From the NCBI RefSeq assembly GCF_019969845.1, contig NZ_JAHXYR010000002.1, positions 434,001-498,000 on the forward strand: 64,000 nt of DNA. The letters are read 5' to 3'. The stretch is from Sphingobacterium sp. GVS05A (GTDB taxonomy: Bacteria; Bacteroidota; Bacteroidia; Sphingobacteriales; Sphingobacteriaceae). Under the pieces are notes generated by a model. The model saw only the letters and a list, made by a program, of their open reading frames with translations. It ran no database searches and was not told the origin of the DNA. Shown one piece after another: positions 36,591 to 45,832 of this stretch (within the stretch, counting starts at the first letter, position 1; every line of letters begins with the position of its first letter). A program made the position numbers and the translations under genes.

Positions 36591-36625
36591 AAGCCCGGTT
36601 GATTCCTCTCCGGGCTTTTTCTTTT
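36591..36625 (+). terminator. Rho-independent terminator
   Basis: AAGCCCGG (36591-36598) pairs perfectly with CCGGGCTT (36610-36617), followed by a T-rich tail. It ends the small-ORF transcript, 46 bp after its stop codon. Confidence 0.88.
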
Positions 36626-36772
36626 CATTTGCCTACATTTTATAATTTAACTATATTTAGGCATCCTTAAAAACACAGGGATCCCCCCATAATTCAACAC
36701 TCCTGCCCAACATCCGCACGACAAATTATGATAGGGTTTATTCATTAAAAAATAGATTAAAGCAATATGTAT

Positions 36773-37321
36773 ATGAGAAAAATCATATTGGATCTAGCCA
36801 TGACGCTAGATGGATTTATTGAAGGTCCAAATGGCGAAATCGACTGGTGCATTATGGACGATGATATGAACTTCGATGGTTTTCTATCGCGTATCGACAG
36901 CATCTTTTATGGATGTGTCAGTTATGATGCCTGGGGAAATTTTCAGCCAGACAGCAATGCCAGTGAAGCCGAAGCTAGTCTTTGGAGAAATGTTCACGCA
37001 AAGAAAAAATATGTTTTTTCCCGTCAGCCAAGGCAAGATCCTGGTGCCATCTTTATTAGTGATGACATTCATCAAAAAGTATCAGCGATAAAGCAGCAAG
37101 AGGGAAAAGATATTTGGCTTTATGGTGGAGCAAGTCTAATCAAAACATTTATACAGGCAAATCTTGTTGACATATACCGTATTTCCGTTCATCCAATTGT
37201 TTTGGGTAAGGGAAAACCACTATTCGAGAATCTATCTGAACGATTGCATTTAAAACTCATGGAAAGTAGAGCATTCAAATCGGGCGTCGTACAGTTAATC
37301 TACAACGCCGACACAAAATAA
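36773..37321 (+). CDS. Dihydrofolate reductase-family protein (RibD C-terminal domain)
   Basis: The 182-residue protein starts MRKIILDLAMTLDGFIEGP, the typical opening of small RibD-C/DHFR-like reductases, and contains IDSIFYGCVSYDAW, DIWLYGGASLIKTFI and VHPIVLGKGKPLFENL. It probably reduces a pterin- or flavin-related substrate with NADPH; the substrate is not known. An ATG at 36767 would add two residues. It is monocistronic. Confidence 0.9.
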   Translation: MRKIILDLAMTLDGFIEGPNGEIDWCIMDDDMNFDGFLSRIDSIFYGCVSYDAWGNFQPDSNASEAEASLWRNVHAKKKYVFSRQPRQDPGAIFISDDIHQKVSAIKQQEGKDIWLYGGASLIKTFIQANLVDIYRISVHPIVLGKGKPLFENLSERLHLKLMESRAFKSGVVQLIYNADTK

Positions 37322-37422
37322 AGGCTACTGGCCAGTACCAAAATAGCAGCTAGGATATGGTCTTGTTAGGCATTTCGTGACAATCATAAATTCAAAAAAA
37401 AGAGAAGGTAGTATCAGCATAC

Positions 37423-37911
37423 ATGATTAAAGAATTAAAACAACTGGGAGAGATCCTATCCAAAAGTATAACGAATCTAACCGAGGACGAGGAATGTGCT
37501 GGTTATTTCGGCTTTAATTTTCAACTTGATGAGCGGAATATCAAGTTTCGAAAAGCCAAAATAACGCCCACAAAGGTGGGACAATTCGTCACCCTCTGGA
37601 AACGTGACGCACAGGGTCAAACGACAGCATTTACCGCCGATGACGCTATTGACTATTACATTATTGCCACGGAACAGCAACAAAATGCTGGTCTCTTTGT
37701 TTTCCCAAAACAGGTTCTGATCGACAGACAAATCTTAACAACAGCGCAAAAGGAGGGCAAACGTGGATTTCGTGTATATCCAGACTGGAGTATCACCCAA
37801 AACAAGCAGGCGACACACAGTAAAAATTGGCAGGGACAATACTTTATTGATCTAAGGGATCCCATTCAGGAAATAAAGGAAAAATTGATAGCTATCCTAC
37901 AGATTAGTTGA
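37423..37911 (+). CDS. MepB family protein
   Basis: The 162-residue protein contains the MepB-family core: YFGFNFQLDERNIKFRKAKI, PTKVGQFVTLWKRD, TAFTADDAIDYYIIATE, GLFVFPKQVLIDRQIL and GKRGFRVYPDWS. MepB was named from the mepRAB operon of Staphylococcus; its molecular role is unknown. It has no signal peptide. Its 3' end lies next to the decayed tandem copies of the MocR gene end (from about 37945). Confidence 0.88.
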   Translation: MIKELKQLGEILSKSITNLTEDEECAGYFGFNFQLDERNIKFRKAKITPTKVGQFVTLWKRDAQGQTTAFTADDAIDYYIIATEQQQNAGLFVFPKQVLIDRQILTTAQKEGKRGFRVYPDWSITQNKQATHSKNWQGQYFIDLRDPIQEIKEKLIAILQIS

Positions 37912-37944
37912 CTACAATTCCGACCATATTCCAAAAGATCACAG

Positions 37945-38237
37945 ACTACAGACGGATCACAGCTATCTTTCTCTTCGAGATGGGCAGAACCCAAGTGGCA
38001 AGGCTGGCACAGTTCTACTTAGCCCCGACAGTCTCTTGATAGGCTCCATGCAACAAACTGACCGCATCACACATGTCTTTCTCATCGAGATGAGCGAAAC
38101 CTATGCGCAAGGCCAGCACACCCCTACCTAGCCCCGATAGTCTCTTGATAAGCTTCATGCAGCAAACGAACCGCATCACACATATCTTTCTCATCGAGAT
38201 GAGCAAAACCTAAGCGCAAGGCTGTCACAGTTCTGTT
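37945..38237. repeat. Three tandem 109-bp copies of the MocR gene 3' end
   Basis: The last about 109 bp of the regulator gene (38129-38237) recurs at 38020-38128 and, truncated, at about 37945-38019. Landmarks keep a constant 109-bp step: AAGGCTGTCACAG at 38218, AAGGCCAGCACAC at 38109, AAGGCTGGCACAG at 38000; TAGCCCCGA at 38129 and 38020. On the minus strand the second copy still reads RIGFAHLDEKDMCDAVSLLH and ends in its own stop. 109 is not a multiple of three, so the copies lie in different frames and are not part of the protein. Confidence 0.9.
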
Positions 38238-39605
38238 CTGGTACAGGCAGTTACTCGGCAGCAATACGCCTTTTTCCTTTGCTTTTTCCTGTAAGATGGT
38301 CAGTGAAAAGCTGACATTGAATCTGATCCAAAACGCTAGCCCTGAAACCGGAACTTCAAATGTAACTTTGTTTTCAAAATTACCTTGTAGTAATTGCGCA
38401 AATAGGTCTTTCCGTTCAGCAATTATTTTTTGAAACTTCCGCTGATACCGAAAGATATCGCCCTGATGGATAATTTCACCCAATGTTTTTTCGATCATAA
38501 AATTGGGTTTACCAAAGAGATTTAGGTATTTTTTTCCCTCCTCCAGGAGATCTTGAGGAGCAATCAAAAAATTCATCTGAAAACCGGGATCCAAAAAACG
38601 ACCAAATGTTCCCGTATAGATCACCCTATTCCCTGCATTTTTGCGAAAAAGAGATTCTCCCTTGTCTTTGACAAGCGAAGACTCAAAATCAACATCATCT
38701 TCGATCACAATAAAATTATACTGTTCGGCCAGTTGTAACAGCTGTATTTTCCTTTTTTCAGAAAGACTTACTGTAGTAGGGTATTGGCATTTTGTATTGA
38801 TGTAAACACACCTGATCTCACCGGGTGCAAAATGATCTGCGATATAATCAATATCCATTCCCATCGCATCTACAGGAACCGTTTTCAGTTTGGCTCCGGC
38901 TTGGCTAAAGATCATGTTCGGCAAAAAATAGCTTAGATTTTCGACCAGTACAATATCCCCCTGTTGAATCAATAAGCGTGATAAAATAGAAAAGATCTGC
39001 TCACGGCTGGCAATGGGCAGTAGAAAGTTCCGCGAGAGATGGAAACCACGTGTCAAATTGAGATAATAGCTCAATTGATCCCTAAAAAATAGATTTCCAT
39101 CAGTCGTAGCCGGAAATTCATCACTCTTCTTTTTCCGTTTTACCATGGAGGCGTAAAAACGTACCAGCTCCTCAGTCTCGATAATACGGTAGTCTGGGGT
39201 ACCGTCCGTAAAATAATATTTTTCAGGAATTTCAAATACCGGCGTATCCAGGATCAATTCTTTTCTAAAATAATATGGAGCGCGATCCGGTGGCTGCCGA
39301 AAAGCTTCGATTGCCGAAGCAGCAGTAATCACACGTTCGGGATTTTTCACAAAGGTCCCCCTGTTTGGCAGAATTTCCACCCAGCCTTGCTCTTGTAGTT
39401 CCGCTAGTGCGGCGACCACTGTTTTTCGGTGCACATTCAATTCCGTCGCTATCTTTCGGCTTCCCGGGAGAAGATCCCCATCCTCCAGCAGGTTGCGCTT
39501 GACAGCATTGATAAATTGATAGACGATCTGTATATAAACAGCATCCTCCTTGCGGCGATCTATCTTGATAATCGAATGAAAACCTATACTAACCGGACTA
39601 CTCAT
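38124..39605 (-). CDS. MocR-type (GntR-aminotransferase) regulator with degenerate PLP site
   Basis: The 493-residue protein has a GntR winged helix (about 22-85, LPGSRKIATELNVHRKTVV) joined to an aminotransferase fold I domain. Key PLP positions differ from the MocR norm: the lysine motif GTFSK reads GTFGR (Arg336), EDDYD reads EDDVD (301-306), and the S/H-Q-(F/Y)-PTG loop reads KCQYPTT (272-278). Covalent PLP binding is therefore unlikely. It is divergent from bioB (gap 144 bp) and is a candidate regulator of the biotin operon. Tandem copies of its 3' end follow the gene. Confidence 0.88.
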   Translation of the reverse strand: MSSPVSIGFHSIIKIDRRKEDAVYIQIVYQFINAVKRNLLEDGDLLPGSRKIATELNVHRKTVVAALAELQEQGWVEILPNRGTFVKNPERVITAASAIEAFRQPPDRAPYYFRKELILDTPVFEIPEKYYFTDGTPDYRIIETEELVRFYASMVKRKKKSDEFPATTDGNLFFRDQLSYYLNLTRGFHLSRNFLLPIASREQIFSILSRLLIQQGDIVLVENLSYFLPNMIFSQAGAKLKTVPVDAMGMDIDYIADHFAPGEIRCVYINTKCQYPTTVSLSEKRKIQLLQLAEQYNFIVIEDDVDFESSLVKDKGESLFRKNAGNRVIYTGTFGRFLDPGFQMNFLIAPQDLLEEGKKYLNLFGKPNFMIEKTLGEIIHQGDIFRYQRKFQKIIAERKDLFAQLLQGNFENKVTFEVPVSGLAFWIRFNVSFSLTILQEKAKEKGVLLPSNCLYQNRTVTALRLGFAHLDEKDMCDAVRLLHEAYQETIGAR

Positions 39606-39624
39606 TATGTTTATTTCGGACTAC

Positions 39625-39656
39625 CAAAGTTAAGGTTTAAACTGTAATCTTTGCAA
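39625..39656 (-). promoter_or_regulatory. Promoter of the MocR gene
   Basis: On the minus strand TTG (39656-39654), a 21-bp spacer and TAACTTTG (39632-39625) match the Bacteroidota consensus TAnnTTTG exactly. The start codon follows 19 bp downstream at 39605. Confidence 0.55.
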
Positions 39657-39749
39657 TTCAACTAAAAAAAACAGACGCATGGAAATTTGACAACCACACT
39701 ATCCTTTTACTATAAAAACCTGATTTACAAACGATCAAACACATAGAAT

Positions 39750-40832
39750 ATGAGCACAGAAAAGAATTGGACACAGAAAGAAGTTATTGCCTTATATAAC
39801 AAACCGATCATGGAACTGCTGTACGAAGCTGCTACAGTTCACCGTACCTATCATGATCCAAATAAGGTACAGGTATCTACCTTGATTTCCATAAAAACTG
39901 GTGGATGTCCTGAAGATTGCGCTTACTGTCCGCAAGCAGCACGCTATCATACTGACGTTAAGGCCGAGCGGCTGATGAGTGTAGAACAGGTAAAAACGCA
40001 GGCTCTGGCAGCCAAGGCCGGTGGCAGTTCACGGATATGCATGGGAGCTGCCTGGCGCAATGTCAAAGACGGTCCCGAGTTTGACCAAGTATTGGATATG
40101 GTACGGACACTGAACAGACTGGATATGGAAGTCTGCTGTACCTTGGGTATGCTGACCGAAAATCAAGCACTGCGGTTATCGGAGGCAGGTCTCTATGCCT
40201 ATAATCACAACCTGGATTCCTCAGCGGAATACTATGAAGAGATCATTTCGACCCGAAGTTATGATGATCGCTTGCAAACCATCGAAAATGTCCGTAAAAC
40301 AAACATCACTGTATGTAGTGGCGGTATTATTGGTATGGGGGAAAGCATAGCCAACCGGGCGGATATGCTGATTACGCTGGCTTCGCTTATTCCCCAACCC
40401 GAGTCGGTACCGATCAATGCGCTGGTTCCGGTCGCTGGTACACCGATGGAAGAGATGGAAACGGTATCCATATGGGAAATGGTGCGTATGGTTGCCACTG
40501 CCCGGATTTTATTACCACAAACGCAGGTTCGCTTATCAGCAGGTCGCAGCAATATGAGTCGCGAGGGGCAAGCCTTATGCTTTTTTGCTGGCGCAAATTC
40601 CATTTTTGCTGGCGATAAGCTACTCACAACCCCCAACCCTGCTATAAACGAGGATATGGAGCTATTCAAAACGTTAGGACTGATCCCCCAACAGCCTTTT
40701 GAGAAAAAAAGCCAGCCTGAAACCATCGCAATGGAGGATAGCCAATACCAGGCACTGGGTGAAAAACCACAATGGTCGAGACCTGACCACAAAATTCAAC
40801 GCAATCTGGACAAACAGCATCAGGAAAAATAG
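39750..40832 (+). CDS. bioB: Biotin synthase
   Basis: The 360-residue radical-SAM enzyme inserts sulfur into dethiobiotin, the last step of biotin synthesis. The 4Fe-4S motif is Cys53-x3-Cys57-x2-Cys60 (GGCPEDCAYCPQ), and the TIM barrel carries YNHNLDSSAEYY and the 2Fe-2S-side residues in SAGRSNMSREGQ. The tail after residue 330 is polar and variable. It is the first gene of bioBAFGCD; the 144-bp gap to the divergent MocR gene must hold the operon promoter. Confidence 0.97.
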   Translation: MSTEKNWTQKEVIALYNKPIMELLYEAATVHRTYHDPNKVQVSTLISIKTGGCPEDCAYCPQAARYHTDVKAERLMSVEQVKTQALAAKAGGSSRICMGAAWRNVKDGPEFDQVLDMVRTLNRLDMEVCCTLGMLTENQALRLSEAGLYAYNHNLDSSAEYYEEIISTRSYDDRLQTIENVRKTNITVCSGGIIGMGESIANRADMLITLASLIPQPESVPINALVPVAGTPMEEMETVSIWEMVRMVATARILLPQTQVRLSAGRSNMSREGQALCFFAGANSIFAGDKLLTTPNPAINEDMELFKTLGLIPQQPFEKKSQPETIAMEDSQYQALGEKPQWSRPDHKIQRNLDKQHQEK

Positions 40833-40871
40833 ATCAAAGGTAGAAAATCAGGAATTGAAAAAAATAACATC

Positions 40872-42158
40872 ATGACAGCGCAGCATACCACCGACAATTT
40901 CGACAGACAGCACCTATGGCATCCCTATACCAGTATCACAGACCCACTGCCAGCCTACAAAGTGAAGCGGGCGGATGGTTGTATGATTGAACTGGAAAAT
41001 GGGCAGCAGCTGATCGACGGCATGTCATCCTGGTGGTGTACCATCCATGGATATAACCACCCGGTATTAAATGCTGCGGTAACGGACCAGCTCAACAAGA
41101 TGTCGCATGTGATGTTTGGTGGTTTGACACACGAACCGGCAATTGCCCTTGGCAAAATGCTCCTTGAAATCACACCGCCTTCACTCAGCAAAATATTTTA
41201 TGCCGATTCAGGTTCCGTTGCAGTGGAAGCGGCACTCAAAATGGCTGTACAGTATTGGGTGGCACAAAAGAAGATCAACAAGACCAACTTTGTTACCGTT
41301 CGTTCGGGATACCACGGTGACACCTGGAATGCCATGTCTGTATGCGATCCTGTGACCGGTATGCATCGCATCTTCTGCAATACCCTCCCCCTTCGTTACT
41401 TCGCAGCGGCCCCTCAAATTGGATTTGATGAAGAATGGGATGCCAGCGACATTGCTCCACTGGCCGCACTTATCAGAACACATCAGGACGAATTGGCGGG
41501 TCTGATCCTTGAACCTATCGTTCAGGGGGCCGGTGGAATGCGCTTTTATCATCCCGAGTACCTTCGTCAGGCGGCACAACTCTGTAAGGAGAATAACATC
41601 TTGCTGATTTTTGACGAAATCGCCACTGGATTCGGTCGCACCGGTAAGCTCTTTGCTTGTGAACATGCGGATGTAGCGCCAGATATTCTATGCCTTGGTA
41701 AGGCCTTAACAGGCGGATACATGACCTTATCTGCAGTAATCACTTCTACGGCTGTTGCAGAAACGATTTCCAATGGCAGCCCGGGTATGTTTATGCACGG
41801 CCCGACTTTTATGGCAAACCCGCTGGCCTGTGCAGTAGCACTTGCCTCGATCAAATTATTATTGTCAACAGACTGGAAAGCAAAGGTGAAATCTATCGAA
41901 GAACAACTGAAACAAACACTTTCCCCAGCAAAAGACTATCCACAGGTAGAAGATGTCCGGATTTTGGGAGCCATTGCTGTTATCGAAATGAAGAATCCTG
42001 TATCCATGGCGAGTATACAAAAACGATTTGTTGAAGAAGGTGTCTGGATCAGACCTTTTGGCAAATTGATTTATATCATGCCGCCTTTTATCATTGGTCC
42101 TGAAGAGTTAAACAAACTGACACAGGCTTTGCTCAAGGTCGTCAGAGAAATCAATTAA
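40872..42158 (+). CDS. bioA: Adenosylmethionine-8-amino-7-oxononanoate aminotransferase
   Basis: The 428-residue fold-I PLP enzyme makes 7,8-diaminopelargonate from KAPA with SAM as amino donor. It shows HLWHPYTSI at the N-terminus, [42 protein letters not shown] and the PLP lysine in [12 protein letters not shown]. Length and motifs are normal for BioA. It starts 39 bp after bioB. Its last 28 bp are partly repeated at 42219-42246. Confidence 0.97.
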   Translation: MTAQHTTDNFDRQHLWHPYTSITDPLPAYKVKRADGCMIELENGQQLIDGMSSWWCTIHGYNHPVLNAAVTDQLNKMSHVMFGGLTHEPAIALGKMLLEITPPSLSKIFYADSGSVAVEAALKMAVQYWVAQKKINKTNFVTVRSGYHGDTWNAMSVCDPVTGMHRIFCNTLPLRYFAAAPQIGFDEEWDASDIAPLAALIRTHQDELAGLILEPIVQGAGGMRFYHPEYLRQAAQLCKENNILLIFDEIATGFGRTGKLFACEHADVAPDILCLGKALTGGYMTLSAVITSTAVAETISNGSPGMFMHGPTFMANPLACAVALASIKLLLSTDWKAKVKSIEEQLKQTLSPAKDYPQVEDVRILGAIAVIEMKNPVSMASIQKRFVEEGVWIRPFGKLIYIMPPFIIGPEELNKLTQALLKVVREIN

Positions 42159-42246
42159 TGGGGCACAGTCTACACCATAGCTTTGTGGATGCCCCCAGAA
42201 GAAAGAACAGGTTCAATTCAAGGTCGTTAAAGAGATCTACTAATGG
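42134..42246 (+). repeat. Diverged duplicate of the bioA 3' end
   Basis: The 28 bp at 42134-42161, covering the bioA end and stop, recur at 42219-42246 just across the bioF start, with 23 of 28 positions identical by my count (both start CAAGGTCGT and end TAATGG). The 85-bp step suggests an old tandem duplication, similar in kind to that at the MocR 3' end. Confidence 0.5.
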
Positions 42247-43400
42247 AAAACAATTTACTTGACAGTTTTGTGGATGAGCTTCACAAACTCGGAAAACAAG
42301 GCAATAGCAGAGCACTCCCTCTGATTACCCAGCAAGGAAACCGCATCCAATACGAGGAGAAAAACGGCTATAACCTCTCCTCAAATGATTATCTGGATCT
42401 GGCTACGGACCTGACATTGCGTGAAGAATTTTTACAATCGGTCAACAGCGACAATGCGCTTTTCAGCGCTTCATCTTCACGCCTCTTAACTGGAAATCAT
42501 GTGCTGTATACCCAACTGGAGGAGCGGTTGAGCGCTATGTTCGGTACCGAAAGTGCCCTGGTATTTAACAGTGGTTATCACATGAATACAGGTATACTTC
42601 CAGCCATCTGTCATGGGCGTACCTTAATCCTAGCTGACAAATGGGTGCACGCCAGTCTAATTGATGGGATCCGGCTTTCAGCTGCGCAGCATTTCAGGTA
42701 TCGCCATGCCGACTATGCCCATCTGGAAGAATTACTAGTAAAACATGCTTCCCACTTCGAACGCGTCATTATCGTCACGGAAAGCATTTTCAGTATGGAC
42801 GGGGATTGTACAGACCTCGGCCACCTGGTTCGCCTCAAACGCCGTTATTCGAATGTCATGTTGTATGTGGATGAGGCTCATGCGGTGGGCGTACGTGGCG
42901 AAAGAGGACTTGGCTGCGCAGAAGAGCAGGGATGCATTGCTGCCATTGACTTCCTGACAGGCACCTTCGGAAAAGCGCTGGCCTCGCTAGGCGGCTACCT
43001 CGTCTGTCGGCAGCCGATTCGGGATTGTCTGATCAATAAAATGCGGACATTGCTATTCACAACCGCACTCCCGCCAATCAATCTCCACTGGAGTTTATTT
43101 ATTCTGGAACGCTTGGACAGTTTTTCAGATAGACGTCAGCAATTGTGTAAAAACAGTATATTACTCAAACAACAGATCATCGCAAAGGGGTACGAATGCG
43201 GCTCACAAAGCCATATTCTGCCTCTTATAATAGGCGATAGCAATGGGGCTGTCCTGAAAGCAGAAGAACTGCAACGAAAAGGATTTTATGTCCTTCCGAT
43301 CCGTCCACCTACCGTTCCGGAAGGAACTTCAAGAATACGTATTTCATTAACAGCAGGGATGCCAACATCGCTGATTCATCAACTTGCAGCAAGCCTATGA
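42243..43400 (+). CDS. bioF: 8-amino-7-oxononanoate synthase
   Basis: The 385-residue alpha-oxoamine synthase condenses pimeloyl-ACP with alanine. Motifs: NGYNLSSNDYLDLA, GSG-like SSSRLLTGNHVLYTQLEE, YVDEAHAVGVRGERGLG and the PLP lysine in TGTFGKALASLGGY. It is normal in length. It ends ATGA-overlapping bioG, indicating coupled translation. Confidence 0.96.
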   Translation: MENNLLDSFVDELHKLGKQGNSRALPLITQQGNRIQYEEKNGYNLSSNDYLDLATDLTLREEFLQSVNSDNALFSASSSRLLTGNHVLYTQLEERLSAMFGTESALVFNSGYHMNTGILPAICHGRTLILADKWVHASLIDGIRLSAAQHFRYRHADYAHLEELLVKHASHFERVIIVTESIFSMDGDCTDLGHLVRLKRRYSNVMLYVDEAHAVGVRGERGLGCAEEQGCIAAIDFLTGTFGKALASLGGYLVCRQPIRDCLINKMRTLLFTTALPPINLHWSLFILERLDSFSDRRQQLCKNSILLKQQIIAKGYECGSQSHILPLIIGDSNGAVLKAEELQRKGFYVLPIRPPTVPEGTSRIRISLTAGMPTSLIHQLAASL

Positions 43401-44104
43401 TATTCAAAAAAATTACGCCCGCACATCATCCGGCTAACCCAGATAATTTGGTATCACTGAATAATCCGATACCATCCAACAAAAAGCTTGTCTTATTCTT
43501 TGCGGGATGGGGAATGGATGAACATCTGTTTTCTGGTTACGCCCGATCCGGACAGGATCTGATGATCGCCTACGACTATTCTTCCTTAACACTGGACGAA
43601 AACCTCCTAAAGGGCTACGAAGAAATCCAGGTTTTCGCTTGGTCTATGGGCGTATGGGCGGCCTCACAGGTATTACCAGAACTTCGGTTAAAGCATTATC
43701 CGATCAGTATCTGTACAGCAATCAATGGCACGCCATTTCCGATTGATGACAACAGAGGGATTCCAGTCCAGGTATTCAGGGCCACCTTGAACACGTTAAG
43801 CGAAAAAACGCTTGATAAATTCAGACTACGGATGTCCGGTTCAAGGGAGATGTTAAACCATTTTCTTGCTAAAGCCCCCAGGCGGGACATCGCGAGTCTG
43901 CGAAAAGAACTGATCGCAATTGAAGAACAGGCGACAGTACCATCAGCAACAGCTTTCCAATGGGATGAGGCCTATATCGGAACTGATGACCGCATTTTCA
44001 GTTCGGAAAACCAACAACGGGCATGGGCGCACACTCCTCATAAATTTGTCGACATGGCCCACTATCCCGAAAAATTATTTAAACAGCTTTTGCAGGAGAT
44101 CTAA
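43397..44104 (+). CDS. bioG: Pimeloyl-ACP methyl ester esterase, BioG type
   Basis: The 235-residue alpha/beta hydrolase (DUF452) removes the methyl group from pimeloyl-ACP methyl ester, freeing pimeloyl-ACP for BioF. The nucleophile elbow is AWSMGVWAA with Ser; the N-terminal LVLFFAGWGMDEHLF is characteristic of BioG, which replaces BioH in many bacteria. The acid and His are expected in the last third (HKFVDMAHYPEKL). It lies between bioF (4-bp overlap) and bioC (1-bp gap). Confidence 0.93.
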   Translation: MIFKKITPAHHPANPDNLVSLNNPIPSNKKLVLFFAGWGMDEHLFSGYARSGQDLMIAYDYSSLTLDENLLKGYEEIQVFAWSMGVWAASQVLPELRLKHYPISICTAINGTPFPIDDNRGIPVQVFRATLNTLSEKTLDKFRLRMSGSREMLNHFLAKAPRRDIASLRKELIAIEEQATVPSATAFQWDEAYIGTDDRIFSSENQQRAWAHTPHKFVDMAHYPEKLFKQLLQEI

Positions 44105-44105
44105 A

Positions 44106-44882
44106 ATGCTTAACATCATAGACAAACAACGGATCAGATCCCGCTTTTCGAAAGCCGCACAGAGTTACCACTCGGCGGCGGTTGTGCAAGGTCAAATTGC
44201 CGAAAAAATGATCAAACTGCTCCGGAATATTTTTCTCATCAGACCAGATAGGGTGCTCGAAATAGGCTGTGGAACCGGACTCTTTTCCCATTTGTTGCTC
44301 CTGCAGCTCTCTCCAAAACATACGATCTTCAACGATATTTGTCCAGAAATGATCAAAAGTATGAAGAGTATTGTCTTGCCGCAGCATGGTTCGCAACATT
44401 ACAGCTTTATCTGTGCCGATGCCGAAACCTGCAGTTTACCCGACGAACTGGATCTCATTACCTCCTGTTCCACTATTCAATGGTTTGAAGACCCTAGCGC
44501 CTTCTTTGCGCACTGCCATACCGCACTTCAAGCGCACGGTATCCTAGCATTCAGCACATTTGGCGAAGAAAATATGCGCGAGATCAGCAGCACAACAGGA
44601 GTCGGCTTAACCTATCATACCCAATCGGCACTGGTAGCGGAATTGTTGGCATTGGGCTATGAAATTCTCTCCGTAGAAGAAGAACTTTTGAGCCTCAGCT
44701 TTGAAAACCCCTTGCAGGTACTCAGCCACCTGAAAGAAACCGGAGTAACAGGTATAAAAAATCATCGTTGGACGAAAAGCAAACTTCAGGCCTATTGTAC
44801 CGAATATATAGATCGTTATGCCGTCGGCACACAGGTTCCGTTAACCTATCACCCCATCTATATCATTGCAAAGAAAAGATGA
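44106..44882 (+). CDS. bioC: Malonyl-ACP O-methyltransferase
   Basis: From MLNIIDKQRIRSRFSKAAQSY the protein has 258 residues. This start gives the standard BioC N-terminus; an ATG at 43920 would read 62 residues across bioG. It is a class I SAM methyltransferase: VLEIGCGTGLFSHLLL (motif I), then DLITSCSTIQWFEDP. It methylates malonyl-ACP so that fatty-acid synthesis can build the pimeloyl chain. It pairs with BioG. Confidence 0.95.
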   Translation: MLNIIDKQRIRSRFSKAAQSYHSAAVVQGQIAEKMIKLLRNIFLIRPDRVLEIGCGTGLFSHLLLLQLSPKHTIFNDICPEMIKSMKSIVLPQHGSQHYSFICADAETCSLPDELDLITSCSTIQWFEDPSAFFAHCHTALQAHGILAFSTFGEENMREISSTTGVGLTYHTQSALVAELLALGYEILSVEEELLSLSFENPLQVLSHLKETGVTGIKNHRWTKSKLQAYCTEYIDRYAVGTQVPLTYHPIYIIAKKR

Positions 44883-45000
44883 ATAATTAAACAAGAAGCA
44901 GTGCAAACATAAAGTTTGGCACCCTGACAAACGTTAGATCTTTGCGAGATATCAACAGCACATACCACTGAATTGACAATCGAATAAATAGCAAAAAAAC

Positions 45001-45639
45001 ATGGAAATGAAAAACAACATTTACTTTGTATCCGGCATAGATACCGGAATAGGCAAAAGTTACGCAACTGGTCTTATTGCAAAGCAATGGAATGCAGAAG
45101 GTCTGCGTACAATAACTCAAAAACTGGTACAGACCGGCAACACAACAATTTCCGAAGATATTACCTTACACCGCGAACTGATGGGCATCCCTTTCACCCG
45201 AGATGACCAGGAGAAAACAACCATGCCTGAAATTTTCAGCTACCCCGCATCACCTCACCTGGCGGCGCAAATAGATAAACGCGAAATAGACTTCGAAAAA
45301 ATCAGGCAAGCGACAGCACAGTTAAGCCAACGCTATGATGCTGTACTGGTAGAAGGTGCCGGTGGCCTCATGGTACCACTCGCTGAGGATTACCTAATCA
45401 TAGATTATATCAAAGAAATGGGTTATCCCTTACTTTTTGTAACCTCCGGCAAATTGGGCAGTATCAATCATACCCTATTAAGCCTGGAAGCCATTGCCAC
45501 AGGTGGGATCAATCTGCATACCGTCATCTACAATACGTTCCCCGTACTTGAAGACAGCACCATCAGCACAGAAACACAGCGTTATCTCCGCAATTACATT
45601 CAAAAGCATTTTCCCGAAACCAAATTTATTATTTTATAA
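45001..45639 (+). CDS. bioD: Dethiobiotin synthetase
   Basis: The 212-residue P-loop ATPase closes the ureido ring of dethiobiotin. Its P-loop is GIDTGIGKSYATGL, with Ser in place of the common Thr; LVEGAGGLMVPL and TSGKLGSINHTLLSLE are the other signature segments. It is separated from bioC by 118 bp, a wider gap than elsewhere in the operon, so it may have some independent expression. It completes the pathway bioBAFGCD. Confidence 0.95.
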   Translation: MEMKNNIYFVSGIDTGIGKSYATGLIAKQWNAEGLRTITQKLVQTGNTTISEDITLHRELMGIPFTRDDQEKTTMPEIFSYPASPHLAAQIDKREIDFEKIRQATAQLSQRYDAVLVEGAGGLMVPLAEDYLIIDYIKEMGYPLLFVTSGKLGSINHTLLSLEAIATGGINLHTVIYNTFPVLEDSTISTETQRYLRNYIQKHFPETKFIIL

Positions 45640-45657
45640 ACATACCCAAACTCGTGC

Positions 45658-45698
45658 GTTCTTCCCATTGTAGCTACTTCGCTTACGATGAGAAGAAC
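45658..45698. terminator. Imperfect hairpin after bioD
   Basis: GTTCTTC at 45658-45664 pairs with GAAGAAC at 45692-45698, and the stem continues imperfectly inward (CCATTGTAG against CTTACGATG). No T-run follows. It may end the biotin transcript. The rest of 45640-45832 shows no gene. Confidence 0.35.
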
Positions 45699-45832
45699 AT
45701 CTAACCGCAGTTTTAAATGACCTTAGTCAAGCTGCCCCAGTCAAATTGCTGTATTACCTAAATCCTGCAACGGAAGGTCCAACCGACAGTCACGGCGGGA
45801 CTGCTCATGAAAACAGCTTTTCGTGCAAAACA

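Noticed and set aside
38015..38206. 63-codon open frame after the MocR gene
   Set aside because: It is the decayed tandem copy of the gene's 3' end, not an independent gene.
40259..40792. 177-codon open frame antisense to bioB
   Set aside because: Shadow of bioB, no recognisable domain.
43920..44105. In-frame extension of bioC into bioG
   Set aside because: The extension lacks BioC homology, while the ATG at 44106 gives the standard N-terminus.
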